DNA of 64,000 nucleotides from Arcobacter sp. F2176 (lineage in GTDB: Bacteria > Campylobacterota > Campylobacteria > Campylobacterales > Arcobacteraceae), in the NCBI RefSeq assembly GCF_004116465.1, contig NZ_PDJV01000006.1, positions 62,001-126,000 on the forward strand, written 5' to 3'. The position numbers were made by a program, and so were the translations under genes. How positions within the stretch are numbered: the stretch's first letter is position 1; every line of letters starts with the position of its first letter. Of the stretch, positions 17,466-26,328 are shown piece after piece. The notes under the pieces were generated by a model. The model was given only the letters and a program-made list of their open reading frames with translations, was not told the origin of the DNA and made no database searches.

Positions 17466-18051
17466 GGGAAGAATCGCAGAAGAGACTTTAGACAAATTTG
17501 AGAAAGCTTTTGGTGAAAAGTTTATATTTGAAAAAAGAAAATTGATTTTAGAGAAAAGTGGATTTAAGTTTTTAAATGTAAGAAACCAAGATGTACCAAC
17601 TTATGTAATGCATGGAGCGGCTGATTTAGGTGTTGTTGGCTTAGATGTTTTAGAAGAAAAAGAGTACGACTTAATCAAACTTCTTGATTTGCAACTTGGA
17701 AAGTGTAAAGTTGCTTTTGGTCTTAGAAAGGGCGAAGAGTTAGACTTCACAAAAAGTAAAATTACAGTTGCAACAAAACATGAAAAAATAGCAAAAAGAT
17801 ACTTCGAAGAAAAAGCAATGGCTGTTGAAATTATAAAACTTTATGGTTCTATAGAACTTGCACCTTTAGTTAATCTAAGTGATTGTATTGTGGATATTGT
17901 AGAAACAGGTGAAACAATGAAACAAAATGGCTTAGAAGTAGGTCCAACTATTATGTTAAGTAGTGCACACCTAATAGCAAACAAGAATTCATATTATGCA
18001 AAAAAAGATAAAATCTTAGAACTAAGAGAAAGAATCAAAGCAGTTTTATAA
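17443..18051 (+). CDS. hisG: ATP phosphoribosyltransferase, short form
   Basis: A ~202-residue HisG, catalysing the first step of histidine synthesis (ATP + PRPP to phosphoribosyl-ATP). The N-terminal Ala-Leu-Pro-Lys-Gly-Arg motif, the Asp-Leu-Gly-Val-Val-Gly-Leu-Asp segment near 65-72, and the PRPP-binding loop Ile-Val-Asp-Ile-Val-Glu-Thr-Gly-Glu-Thr near 150-159 are clear. It lacks the C-terminal regulatory ACT-like domain, so it is the short form that needs HisZ, which is not in this window. ATG at 17443 is preferred over the TTG just before it because AAAGGA lies 6 bases upstream. It overlaps coaX by 23 bases. Confidence 0.95.
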   Translation: MLTIALPKGRIAEETLDKFEKAFGEKFIFEKRKLILEKSGFKFLNVRNQDVPTYVMHGAADLGVVGLDVLEEKEYDLIKLLDLQLGKCKVAFGLRKGEELDFTKSKITVATKHEKIAKRYFEEKAMAVEIIKLYGSIELAPLVNLSDCIVDIVETGETMKQNGLEVGPTIMLSSAHLIANKNSYYAKKDKILELRERIKAVL

Positions 18052-18749
18052 TGGGTTTAAATTTATATGCAAAAATAGAAGAATATTTAGATTTTGAAGA
18101 TGAGGTTTTTAGACTTCATAGTGAATTTATCTCTATAATAATAGAAAAGAAACTCGATAATATCTTAGATGTAGGTTGTGGACAGGGGTCTTTTTTAAAT
18201 CAATTAGCTTCTTTAAAGTTAAACTCTTACGGTATAGATTTAAGTAGTGAACAAATAAAAATCTGTAAAAAAAATGGCATCAAAAATGTAGCAAGTTTGC
18301 CTTTAAATGAAGTAAAAGAAAAATATGATTGCACAACTGCAATTTTTGATGTTATTAATTATATACCAAAAAAAGATGTAAAAACATTTTTTACTGAGAT
18401 GAATCTTGTTTTAAATCAAGGCGGATATTTTATTTTTGATGTAAACTCACTTTTTGGATTTGAAGATGTGGCACAAGGAACTTTGAGTATGGATTTAGGT
18501 GATAAATTTATAGTTATAGATGCTACTTTTGAAGAAGAGAAACTATTTACAGATATTACCCTTTTTACACAAGATAAAAACAATCTTTTCAAAAAAGAGA
18601 ATGATGCTATTATTCAATATTACTATGAAAGAAATGAATTAAAAGAACTTCTAAAAGAGTCTGGTTTTGAAGTTGAAAGAGTAATTGATTTTAATCTGCA
18701 TGATTACGGTCAAAGTGATAAGGAAATATATATCTGTAAAAAATCTTAA
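18051..18749 (+). CDS. Class I SAM-dependent methyltransferase
   Basis: A 232-residue methyltransferase. Motif I, Ile-Leu-Asp-Val-Gly-Cys-Gly-Gln-Gly, is near residues 38-46; the acidic end of strand 2 is Gly-Ile-Asp-Leu-Ser near 60-64; and motif post-I/II appears as Ala-Ile-Phe-Asp-Val-Ile-Asn-Tyr near 94-101. The remaining part is a C-terminal substrate domain. The ATG overlaps the hisG stop (TAATG), so it is co-translated. Substrate unknown. Confidence 0.88.
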   Translation: MGLNLYAKIEEYLDFEDEVFRLHSEFISIIIEKKLDNILDVGCGQGSFLNQLASLKLNSYGIDLSSEQIKICKKNGIKNVASLPLNEVKEKYDCTTAIFDVINYIPKKDVKTFFTEMNLVLNQGGYFIFDVNSLFGFEDVAQGTLSMDLGDKFIVIDATFEEEKLFTDITLFTQDKNNLFKKENDAIIQYYYERNELKELLKESGFEVERVIDFNLHDYGQSDKEIYICKKS

Positions 18750-18760
18750 AAGGATTTTTT

Positions 18761-19360
18761 ATGAACTACCCAGAATTTTTTGACAAAATTCCCCAAATAA
18801 AATTAAAAGATAATCTTTCTAGCTTTTTAGGAGCCTTCAGTGATGGTGAACTTGTCTTCTCATATAAAGAGATAGTAAAAAGTGCAGGGCACTCTTGTCC
18901 TACAGTTTTAGGTGCATATCTTATGACATATAAAGCTTTAGAAGAGTTGTATACAAATGAAATACCAGTTCGAGGCGAAATTAAAATAGAGTTTTCAAGT
19001 AAACAAAATGATGGTGTCACAGGAGTTATCTCAAATGTTATGTCTAATATAACTGGTGCTACTTATGATACTGGATTTAAAGGTTTGTCTGGTAATTTTG
19101 ATAGAAGACATTTGATGTTTTTTGAAAAAGATATTTCTTCAAATGCTAGATTTACAAGGATTGATACAAAAAATAGTGTAGATGTTTTTTATGATACAAG
19201 TTCAATAAACATGAGTGAAGAACTTCAATTTTTGATGCAAAAATCTCTTTCAAAAAAAGCAAATGAAGAAGAGATAAAAGAGTTTGGAAATCTTTGGCAA
19301 AAAAGAGTTGAAGAGATATTTAATAAAGTTGATGAGGTAATAAGTGTAGTTAAAGTTTAA
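18761..19360 (+). CDS. FmdE-domain protein
   Basis: A 199-residue protein whose N-terminal half contains Ser-Ala-Gly-His-Ser-Cys-Pro-Thr-Val-Leu-Gly-Ala-Tyr near residues 42-54, the Gly-His-x-Cys-Pro-x-x-x-x-Gly signature of FmdE (formylmethanofuran dehydrogenase subunit E-like) proteins. That motif usually binds a metal through His and Cys. The bacterium is not expected to have methanofuran metabolism, so the name is only a domain label. It is the last gene of the coaX-hisG-methyltransferase string and its 3' end forms one arm of the terminator. Function unknown. Confidence 0.75.
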   Translation: MNYPEFFDKIPQIKLKDNLSSFLGAFSDGELVFSYKEIVKSAGHSCPTVLGAYLMTYKALEELYTNEIPVRGEIKIEFSSKQNDGVTGVISNVMSNITGATYDTGFKGLSGNFDRRHLMFFEKDISSNARFTRIDTKNSVDVFYDTSSINMSEELQFLMQKSLSKKANEEEIKEFGNLWQKRVEEIFNKVDEVISVVKV

Positions 19361-19368
19361 CTACACTT
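19342..19368 (+). terminator. Rho-independent terminator after the FmdE gene
   Basis: AAGTGTAGTTA and TAACTACACTT form a perfect stem around AAGTT, followed by T-rich TTTATTTTA. The stem starts inside the last codons of the FmdE gene. It separates this unit from the convergent trpS. Confidence 0.85.
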
Positions 19369-19374
19369 TTTATT

Positions 19375-20337
19375 TTATAGTCCTACTATATCTCTGATTT
19401 TTTCCATTTTAGCTTTTGCTACTTTGCCAGCTTTTTCGGCTCCAAATGCAAGTATTTCATGTACTTCTTTTGGATTATTTAAAAGCTCTTGTCTTCTTTG
19501 GGCATATGGTTCAAAATGCTCATTGATTTTATCTAATAGGGTCATTTTAAAGTGTCCATATCCTTCACCAGGAGTTGCATATCTTTGTCTTAGCTCTGCT
19601 AATTCTTCTTCATTCATAAATAGTTCACTAAGTTTGTAAATGTTGCATGTTGTAGGATCTTTTACATCATCTAATCCTTTAGAGTCAGTTACTACTCCCA
19701 TAACTTGCTTTTTGATTGTTTTTGCGTCTCCAAACATATCAATTGTATTTCCATAAGATTTTGACATTTTTGCTCCATCAGTTCCCGGAACTGTTGCAAC
19801 AACTTCATCAACTTTTGCTTCTGGCAATACTAAAATATCAGTTTTATAGTGGTTATTAAAACTATTTGCTATATCCCTTGTCATCTCCACATGTTGGATT
19901 TGATCTTTTCCTACTGGTACAATATTTGAGTCATATACTAAAATATCAGCAGCCATAAGTACAGGATAAGAAAATAGTCCATGGTTTGTTTGAAAACCAC
20001 GAGCTACTTTATCTTTATAGGAATGTGCTCGTTCAAGTAAACCCATAGATGTATGATTTGATAAAAGCCAGTATAACTCTAGTACTTCTTTTACATGATG
20101 TTGTACCCAAAAAGTTGATTTTTCTGGATCCATTCCAAGTGCTAAAAAGTTTACTGCTACTTCAAAGATATTTTTTTCTAAAAGCTCTTTTTCTTTTACA
20201 GTTGTCAATGCATGATATGAAGCAATAAAGGCAAAAAGTTCACCATCATCTTGTGATTCAATCATTTTTTTAATCATTCCAAAGTAGTTACCTATATGAA
20301 TAATTCCTGAGGGTTGTATTCCTGAAAGTATTCTCAA
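19375..20337 (-). CDS. trpS: Tryptophan-tRNA ligase
   Basis: A 320-residue class I aminoacyl-tRNA synthetase. The HIGH-like motif is His-Ile-Gly-Asn-Tyr-Phe-Gly at residues 16-22 preceded by Gly-Ile-Gln-Pro-Ser-Gly, and the KMSKS motif is Lys-Met-Ser-Lys-Ser-Tyr-Gly-Asn near 190-197. The Ala-Asp-Ile-Leu-Val-Tyr and Val-Pro-Val-Gly-Lys-Asp-Gln segments near 130-146 match tryptophan specificity. Length fits bacterial TrpS (~330). It charges tRNA-Trp. It stands alone between the terminator at 19342 and the TAXI gene. Confidence 0.97.
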   Translation of the reverse strand: MRILSGIQPSGIIHIGNYFGMIKKMIESQDDGELFAFIASYHALTTVKEKELLEKNIFEVAVNFLALGMDPEKSTFWVQHHVKEVLELYWLLSNHTSMGLLERAHSYKDKVARGFQTNHGLFSYPVLMAADILVYDSNIVPVGKDQIQHVEMTRDIANSFNNHYKTDILVLPEAKVDEVVATVPGTDGAKMSKSYGNTIDMFGDAKTIKKQVMGVVTDSKGLDDVKDPTTCNIYKLSELFMNEEELAELRQRYATPGEGYGHFKMTLLDKINEHFEPYAQRRQELLNNPKEVHEILAFGAEKAGKVAKAKMEKIRDIVGL

Positions 20338-20371
20338 ATCTTAGTCCTTATAAAAAATTTCAGAATTATAT

Positions 20372-21664
20372 CTAATTGTTGATTTGTGTTAGATTTAGTC
20401 TCTCTTTGATTTTATTTTGGATTAGTTCCAGGTGAACCATCAAATTATAATATTCACCCATAAAAGATAAGGGAACTTTTGTCTCTTTTTGTATTTCAAT
20501 ACTTAATTCATCAAGTTCTTCATTAAATTTTTCCAACTCTTCATTACTTGCTGTAGCTATTTTTTTGTCAATTTTATTTAATATTTTATACCATCTATAT
20601 ATTTTTGAACGCATACTCCATTGATATAAAGGAAAAATGCCTTTAAAAAGTGGGAACATTAAAGTTAATAATGGAATTAAAAGAAGCTTTAATCTATCAA
20701 TATTAGAGGCAATCCAATATGGAAAAATCTTTTCTAACCAAGTATCTCCATTAGTAAAGTATTGTTTTGCCTCTTTGTTTATTTCAAGGTTTGTATTTAA
20801 TAAATTTGGAAATTGATTCTCTTTTGCAAATAAAGACTCTTTTGAATGTATTAGTTTAACTTGTTTTAAAAAAAGTCGAGTAAGTTCTGCTGGAACATTT
20901 TTATTAACTAATAAACTAGCACTTGTAGATAATAAATTTATATTTTCTTCTGGAATATTTTTATATAAATCAAGTGTCCCTTCATAAAGAGTTAAAGCTG
21001 CCAAAAATCCATACTTTTGTCCATAAGCTTTTGCTCTTTTTATACTTAATACATTTATTTTTGGATCTTCAAGTAACTCTTTTACTACAGGTGATTTATG
21101 GGAAGTTACCATAAACATAGCATCAATTTTACCATCAAGAAGCATTTTCTTTGAAGTTTGAGTATCAAGAGATAAAATTGTGCTATTGCTATTGTCTATT
21201 CCATTATCTTTTAGAAGTTTCATTGATAAATCTTTAGTGCCACTTCCATCTTCACCAATTGATATTTTTTTAGTGATTAGTTGAATGAGATAATCAATTT
21301 TGTATTGGTCATTTTTATAAAATATCCATAAGGGTTCATAGTAAATATTCCCTAAAAATTCTATATTTGGTTCAGAAATATTTAATATTCCATTTTGTGC
21401 AAAGGCAATATCTACTTTTCCCTCTTTTATAAGTTTTATATTATCAACTGAACCTTTTGTAGTAAGTAAAGTTACATCTATTTTATTCTCTTCTAAAAGC
21501 TTCTTATATTCAGTTGCTATTTTATAATAATTGCCATCTTTTAAACCAGTTGCAATAACCAGTTTTTTAATAGGAGCTGGTTGAATAAACTTTGATGTTA
21601 TAGCAAACATAGCAATAATAACAATTAAAATGGGAATAGATATTTTCAAAAAACTATATTTCAT
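20372..21664 (-). CDS. TAXI-family solute-binding protein with C-terminal membrane anchor
   Basis: A 430-residue protein. An N-terminal hydrophobic segment (residues ~6-26) anchors or exports it; residues ~35-310 are a TAXI (TRAP-associated extracytoplasmic immunogenic, NMT1-like) binding domain with Ile-Ala-Thr-Gly-x-x-x-Gly-x-Tyr-Tyr near 38-48 and the Gly-Glu-Asp-Gly-Ser-Gly-Thr loop near 140. A second hydrophobic span lies at about 327-347, followed by an ~85-residue charged, probably coiled-coil cytoplasmic tail. ATG at 21664 is preferred over a GTG three codons earlier. There is no TRAP permease gene nearby, so a sensory or scaffold role is possible; this is inference. Confidence 0.78.
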   Translation of the reverse strand: MKYSFLKISIPILIVIIAMFAITSKFIQPAPIKKLVIATGLKDGNYYKIATEYKKLLEENKIDVTLLTTKGSVDNIKLIKEGKVDIAFAQNGILNISEPNIEFLGNIYYEPLWIFYKNDQYKIDYLIQLITKKISIGEDGSGTKDLSMKLLKDNGIDNSNSTILSLDTQTSKKMLLDGKIDAMFMVTSHKSPVVKELLEDPKINVLSIKRAKAYGQKYGFLAALTLYEGTLDLYKNIPEENINLLSTSASLLVNKNVPAELTRLFLKQVKLIHSKESLFAKENQFPNLLNTNLEINKEAKQYFTNGDTWLEKIFPYWIASNIDRLKLLLIPLLTLMFPLFKGIFPLYQWSMRSKIYRWYKILNKIDKKIATASNEELEKFNEELDELSIEIQKETKVPLSFMGEYYNLMVHLELIQNKIKERLNLTQINN

Positions 21665-21732
21665 AACAATCACTTTTATTTTATATTAAATACTTTATAA
21701 TAAAACAAATTATAGTTAACTAAATGAAATAT

Positions 21733-21759
21733 AAAAGATAGAAATAGCTTCTATCTTTT
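21733..21759 (-). terminator. Terminator of the receptor/PepSY transcript
   Basis: AAAAGATAGAA and TTCTATCTTTT form an 11-base stem with a 5-base loop overlapping the stop codon of the small periplasmic gene; on the minus strand it is followed by an AT-rich stretch (ATATTTCATTT). Confidence 0.65.
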
Positions 21760-22236
21760 GTTTTGGAGCTCTTTTATTAATTTATTAGTATTTTTCATAC
21801 TTACAAATATTGTTGCAAAGAGTAATGAGAAAGCAATAAATATAGATACTGTTATTGCTTTACTTGTAGAGAGTTGAGTATCAAGTCTGCTCTTTTGTTT
21901 TTTTACTTTTTTCTGTTCTTGAAATCCTTCTTTTGGAGGAATTCCTTCTTTAATTGTTAAGTCATTATCTCCTTCATCAAGAATTATTAAATAAGCAAAT
22001 TTAGGAATATCAACTGTTAATTTGTTGTCAGGTGGAAGTCTTTTTTCATAAAGTACTTCTTTTGTTTTTTTATCTTCTAATCTAAGTAATACTCCAGCAG
22101 CACTTTCACCTGTATTAAACAATGCTATTATTGTCATTGTATTATCTTTATTATCTTTTATTGTTATATCTAATTCATGGGCATAAAGATTTATGGCTAG
22201 AAGTATAAGTATAATTATTTTTAAGTAAATTTTCAT
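21751..22236 (-). CDS. Small periplasmic, membrane-anchored protein of an iron-uptake cluster
   Basis: A 161-residue protein. Residues 1-18 form a signal peptide ending near Tyr-Ala-His; about 20-95 is a beta-rich domain; 100-120 is Lys/Gln-rich; about 125-147 is a transmembrane helix; and a short basic tail follows. The beta domain (Asp-Asn-x-Asp, Phe-Asn-x-Gly-x-Ser-x-x-Gly-Val, Asp-x-Lys, Pro-x-x-x-Tyr, Asp-Glu-Gly) lines up with the product at 33959-34261 next to feoB, so the two seem to be one family. It overlaps the PepSY gene by 4 bases and is last in that transcript. No function is known to me; periplasmic iron handling is a guess from context. Confidence 0.75.
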   Translation of the reverse strand: MKIYLKIIILILLAINLYAHELDITIKDNKDNTMTIIALFNTGESAAGVLLRLEDKKTKEVLYEKRLPPDNKLTVDIPKFAYLIILDEGDNDLTIKEGIPPKEGFQEQKKVKKQKSRLDTQLSTSKAITVSIFIAFSLLFATIFVSMKNTNKLIKELQNKR

Positions 22237-23807
22237 GTGTTAACCTTTTTTTTTAGTGTCCAAAATTGTTTTGCTTCGTTTCTGTTTTTAGGTAGTTTTT
22301 CTGCAACATAAATTAAATTTGCACCAAATAAAAATAAACCTATATCTACTGCAAGTATATTCTTCAGACTAAATAGTTCTGATATTGTAATATTTAAAAA
22401 AGCTATATGAAGGATTACTGATAGTATAAATAAAAATCCTCCAATAAAAAAGAAGTTTTTAGCTGCTTCATAAGAATTTATTTTGTAAAAAGACCAAAAG
22501 AGAGTAAATAACCATACATTATAAAAAATCCCTTTTTGCCATAATACTCTATCTTGTAAATCAAAAGGAAAAATCCATTGCAAAACAAACAACATCCCTG
22601 TAGCTGGAATAACTCCTACCATACTAGCAAGGGAGAATTTTCCTATCCAATGATAAAATACAATTTTATTTTGAAACTTTTTTGCTTTTTTCTCAAGAAA
22701 TAACATTGTTCCAAATCCAATTGCTATAGCGCATAAAGCCATTAATAAAGCCATAATAATTCTAGAAAATATATCAATACCAAATAAAAAGTGCAAGAAG
22801 AATAGTCCTTCTGCAACAAATACTGGCCACTGTTTATCCATTACTTTTTGATTTTTTATCAAATCTCCTGTAACAGCACTTAATATGATAGTTGGTTTGT
22901 TAAAAATACCTCCATTAAAAAATGGTTTGTATGGGTTATATCCTATGATTTCAACTTGTGCTTTTTTATCATTCCAGTTGATTAATTTTATTTGTTTGAA
23001 GCTAAGTTGAGGATTTATCTTTTCTGCTTTTATTAATAAATCACTAAGCTTTTTCATTTGTGCTTTTTCATTTGATTTCTTTGGTGGTTTATTTTGTGCA
23101 AATAATACTTTCCCTACAACTGCATCAATACTTTTTGCTTCACCTTTTGTAAGCAATTGTGACATTGGACCAGCAGTGATTAATCCTATGTTCATAACTG
23201 CACCAGTAATGGTAATCAAGGTTAAGGGTAAAAATATCCATGAGAAAATCTTCACATGAATTTTTGAAAATAGGGCTTGTTGATTTTGACCTTTATTTTT
23301 AAATTTTACAATAATAATCAAAATAAGTCCTGTGATTATTAATACAAGCGTTCCAACTGCTACAAATCCTAAAAAGATCATTCCAATAGTTTTTAAGGGC
23401 CACCCATAATGTAATTGATTTAAAAAATCAGCAAGATTAGATTCTTCTTTTGTTTCATTGTTTATTTCTTTATTAGTATGAGGATTAAAGGCATGTTCTT
23501 TTGCAAATCTATGAGTTATAGTAACTGCTGGATCGCCCATATTTCCAGGTAGATTAATAAGTATATTATCTTTTGGGAAGTCTGGATTCTCCAAAACTTT
23601 ATTTATCATAGAATTATAATCAATTTTTCTAATATCAATTTTTTCTATAAGTCTTGATGGTTTTTCCCATGTTTTTATATATGGTAATAGTATTGTAAAA
23701 ATTCCAAAAAAAATAGAAATGTACATAAAAGAAGAAAAAAGTATTCCTATTGCTATGTGCATCCTAAAAAGTCTTTGTTTAAATAGTTTTGCTTTTGTTT
23801 CTTTCAT
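22233..23807 (-). CDS. PepSY-associated membrane protein (siderophore/iron uptake)
   Basis: A 524-residue inner-membrane protein of the PepSY_TM family. It opens with Arg-x-x-Phe-x-x-His-x-x-x-Gly-Ile, has a periplasmic region containing the His-Tyr-Gly-Trp-Pro motif near residue 133, and about seven transmembrane segments including four near the C-terminus (residues ~350-510). Several histidines lie in or near helices (His-Phe-Leu-Phe-Gly near 340, Tyr-His-Trp-Ile-Gly near 385), consistent with haem or flavin-linked ferric reductase-like function proposed for such proteins. It lies 9 bases after a DUF3649-like gene that follows a TonB receptor. Homologous to the product at 41891-43450. Confidence 0.85.
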   Translation of the reverse strand: MKETKAKLFKQRLFRMHIAIGILFSSFMYISIFFGIFTILLPYIKTWEKPSRLIEKIDIRKIDYNSMINKVLENPDFPKDNILINLPGNMGDPAVTITHRFAKEHAFNPHTNKEINNETKEESNLADFLNQLHYGWPLKTIGMIFLGFVAVGTLVLIITGLILIIIVKFKNKGQNQQALFSKIHVKIFSWIFLPLTLITITGAVMNIGLITAGPMSQLLTKGEAKSIDAVVGKVLFAQNKPPKKSNEKAQMKKLSDLLIKAEKINPQLSFKQIKLINWNDKKAQVEIIGYNPYKPFFNGGIFNKPTIILSAVTGDLIKNQKVMDKQWPVFVAEGLFFLHFLFGIDIFSRIIMALLMALCAIAIGFGTMLFLEKKAKKFQNKIVFYHWIGKFSLASMVGVIPATGMLFVLQWIFPFDLQDRVLWQKGIFYNVWLFTLFWSFYKINSYEAAKNFFFIGGFLFILSVILHIAFLNITISELFSLKNILAVDIGLFLFGANLIYVAEKLPKNRNEAKQFWTLKKKVNT

Positions 23808-23816
23808 TTATAACCT

Positions 23817-24119
23817 TTAATAAAAAATATAAAGTGCAAGTGAAAATACGATTGTAGGAACTAAAAATCTAAGTAATGCACTTAATTTTGTAAAGGATAA
23901 TGCAATATATATTGTTGCTATTGCCCAAGCAAAAGTATTTAACATTATAGATATAATTGCAGACTTTTGTACTTCAATTGGAATTAAAAAAGCTAGTAGG
24001 GTCATACCTAAGTAAGCCACAACTAAACCTCCAAATATGGAGGTTATTGTTCTAAATATTCCTATTCTTTTGCCACTTTTTTCTGGTGTTGATAAATATT
24101 TATATAATTTTTGTATCAT
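23817..24119 (-). CDS. Small membrane protein, DUF3649-like, iron-uptake associated
   Basis: A 100-residue protein with three hydrophobic spans. It shows the pattern of small proteins found between a TonB receptor and a PepSY protein: an Arg-Thr-x-x-Ser-x-x-Gly-Gly-x-x-Val-Ala-Tyr N-terminal helix, a middle helix containing Trp-Ala-Ile-Ala, and a Phe-x-x-Thr-Lys-x-x-Ala-Leu-Leu-Arg-Phe loop. It matches the product at 43452-43745 in length, order and motif. The DUF assignment is from memory of the family and moderately sure; it is likely a partner of the PepSY protein in the inner membrane. Confidence 0.75.
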   Translation of the reverse strand: MIQKLYKYLSTPEKSGKRIGIFRTITSIFGGLVVAYLGMTLLAFLIPIEVQKSAIISIMLNTFAWAIATIYIALSFTKLSALLRFLVPTIVFSLALYIFY

Positions 24120-24130
24120 TATTGCTTTCT

Positions 24131-26221
24131 TTAAAATTTATAACTTATAGTTGCAAGGAAAGTTCTTGGTTTACCAAGATATACCCTTGTACCAGCTGCT
24201 GAACTAGATAGCGCACCATCAACATACTCTTCATCTGTTAGATTTTGAACACTAATATTTGCTTTCCAATTTCCTTTTTTATAACCAATTGTTGCATTAT
24301 AAATAATTGCAGAATCTAGTTTTATACTATTTGCATCATCTGCATATTTACTTCCTAAATATCTAGCTCCCGCACCAACATAAAAATCTGGTAAATCAAA
24401 AGTAGATAATTTATATGTCGTAAAAATACTTGCTGTGTGTTTTGGAATATTGCTTAAATAGTTATTGTCATTATCTTTGTTTTTTGTTTTAGTATAACCA
24501 TATGAAGCAATCACAGACCAGTTTGATGTTATTGCTCCATTTACATCTAACTCAAAACCTTGGCTTTCTTGTTTACCACTTGATTTATATTTTGTATTGG
24601 TAACATCAGCTGGATCAAGTTGAGCAATATTTTCTTTTTCTATTTTAAATATGGCAGCAGTTAAATTCAATCTATCATCAAATAGTTTTTGTTTGACTCC
24701 TATTTCATATCCTTTTCCCGTTTCTGGGTCTAAAATATTTCCACTAATATCTATCTGTGTATTTGGAGTAAAAGATTCAGAATAATTTGTATATATACTT
24801 GTTTGGTCTGTCACATGATAAACTAATCCAAAAGATGGAGTGATTGCATCAGTTTTTTTTCCATTTTTTGGTTTAGATTCACTATATCTTACTCCTGCGC
24901 TAAATATTAAATCATCAGTTAGATTTATACTATCTTGCAAAAATGTCCCCCATGATTTGACATTTGTTTTAGGAGTTGACATATCCCTTGCCCCTGAGTG
25001 ATTAGATAAATTAGTAAGTTGTTCATATGTTGGATTTGATAAATTTAAATTATATGCAGTTGCACCATCATAATACATATCAAGTTTTGAGTAAGCTTTA
25101 TTGTAATCAACACCCAACGTAATATTATTTTTTAGATTTAATATATTGGCTTCTTTATTTATTGTATATTGAAGTGCATGTTCTTGAAATTCTTGTTTTT
25201 GATATGCATAAGCTCTTGTTACAACATTAGTTGATTCATTGTATTTTTGTGGCATATGTACATTGCCATTATCTCCTACATAATCGATATATCTATATTT
25301 AAAATTTGAATTCCAAGTATTAAAAGTGCTATTTAAATCAAATCCAATGATTTTCTGAGTTTTTTTGAATTCTTCATCAGGATTAGAAATAACAGTATCA
25401 AGAGGAGCTACAATTTTACCTCTACTGTTTACATATGTTCCAAAAGATGAAGGAGTAGTCTCTTTTGTATATTCAGAAATAAAAGTTAAAGTGTGATTGT
25501 CATTTATCTCATAAGCTAAACTTGGAGCTATAAATACACTATTTGTATTTGTATTATTATCAAAATATCCTTTATCATGTTTCATTGTAGAAACAAGTCT
25601 AAAATAAAGTGATTTATCTTCATTTAAACTACCTCCAATATCAAGTTTTGGAGTATAAGATGGATTGTCATTTATTTCTAATTCAATATTTGCAATAGTC
25701 TCTTTTGAAGGTTTCTTTTTAACTAGGTTTACTATTCCTCCGGGACTTGATTGCCCATATTGTAATGAATCTGGACCCTTTTGTACTTCTACTGCTTCAT
25801 AATTATATACTTCAGGATGGGCCATTTTATTTGTAACTTTTAATCCATCAAATAAAATTGGAACTCCCGAGAATCCTCTCATAGAAATTTGATTAGTTCT
25901 TCCATGACTATCACCTGTATAAACTGTATTTGATGAATATTTTATAATATCTTCAATATTTTGAAGGTTAGCATCTTGAATAAAGTTTTCATTAAAAACC
26001 TGAATAGATTTTGCAGTATCTTCTAATTTTATGTTTGTTCTATTAAAGTGTGCTTTTTCATTGGATAAATAATCTGCTGCAACATCCTCACCAATAATAT
26101 CAATGCTTTGTAATGTTGTACTTTCACTTTCTTTTTTATTATCTGCAAGTAATACAGAACTTGTTATTATCAATGCACTAAGTGACACTGATAAGTGTTT
26201 ATGTAAATGATTGAAGTTCAT
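24131..26221 (-). CDS. TonB-dependent siderophore receptor (tandem copy 1)
   Basis: A 696-residue outer-membrane receptor of the TonB-siderophore group (FhuA/FpvA-like). Signal peptide ~1-27; plug ~45-175 with Ser-Met-Arg-Gly-Phe-Ser-Gly-Val-Pro and Gly-Pro-Asp-Ser-Leu-Gln-Tyr-Gly-Gln-Ser-Ser-Pro-Gly-Gly; barrel to the C-terminal Phe. It is strongly similar to the receptor at 27424-29499, with 203 bases of identical DNA near the 3' end. It heads a unit with the DUF3649-like, PepSY and small periplasmic genes, and is preceded by a Fur-like site and an AraC regulator gene. Ligand unknown; divergence between the copies is greatest in the barrel, in line with different siderophores. Confidence 0.9.
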   Translation of the reverse strand: MNFNHLHKHLSVSLSALIITSSVLLADNKKESESTTLQSIDIIGEDVAADYLSNEKAHFNRTNIKLEDTAKSIQVFNENFIQDANLQNIEDIIKYSSNTVYTGDSHGRTNQISMRGFSGVPILFDGLKVTNKMAHPEVYNYEAVEVQKGPDSLQYGQSSPGGIVNLVKKKPSKETIANIELEINDNPSYTPKLDIGGSLNEDKSLYFRLVSTMKHDKGYFDNNTNTNSVFIAPSLAYEINDNHTLTFISEYTKETTPSSFGTYVNSRGKIVAPLDTVISNPDEEFKKTQKIIGFDLNSTFNTWNSNFKYRYIDYVGDNGNVHMPQKYNESTNVVTRAYAYQKQEFQEHALQYTINKEANILNLKNNITLGVDYNKAYSKLDMYYDGATAYNLNLSNPTYEQLTNLSNHSGARDMSTPKTNVKSWGTFLQDSINLTDDLIFSAGVRYSESKPKNGKKTDAITPSFGLVYHVTDQTSIYTNYSESFTPNTQIDISGNILDPETGKGYEIGVKQKLFDDRLNLTAAIFKIEKENIAQLDPADVTNTKYKSSGKQESQGFELDVNGAITSNWSVIASYGYTKTKNKDNDNNYLSNIPKHTASIFTTYKLSTFDLPDFYVGAGARYLGSKYADDANSIKLDSAIIYNATIGYKKGNWKANISVQNLTDEEYVDGALSSSAAGTRVYLGKPRTFLATISYKF
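24216..24418. repeat. 203-base identical block, copy 1
   Basis: This block, in the 3' part of the first receptor gene, is identical base for base to 27509-27711 in the second receptor gene. The flanks diverge at once at both ends. It encodes the last barrel strands and likely reflects recent gene conversion or duplication. Confidence 0.95.
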
Positions 26222-26259
26222 AAATATTCTCCTGTAAAATTTATGGCATAATACATTAA

Positions 26260-26280
26260 ATGATTATTGTTATCAATATC
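26260..26280. promoter_or_regulatory. Candidate Fur box of receptor copy 1
   Basis: On the minus strand the site reads GATATTGATAACAATAATCA, close to the Fur consensus GATAATGATAATCATTATC; it is 39-59 bases upstream of the receptor start. Confidence 0.6.
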
Positions 26281-26328
26281 TAGTAGTCAAAAAAAGGAAT
26301 ATTTTATACACAATGGGGAAAAATAAGA

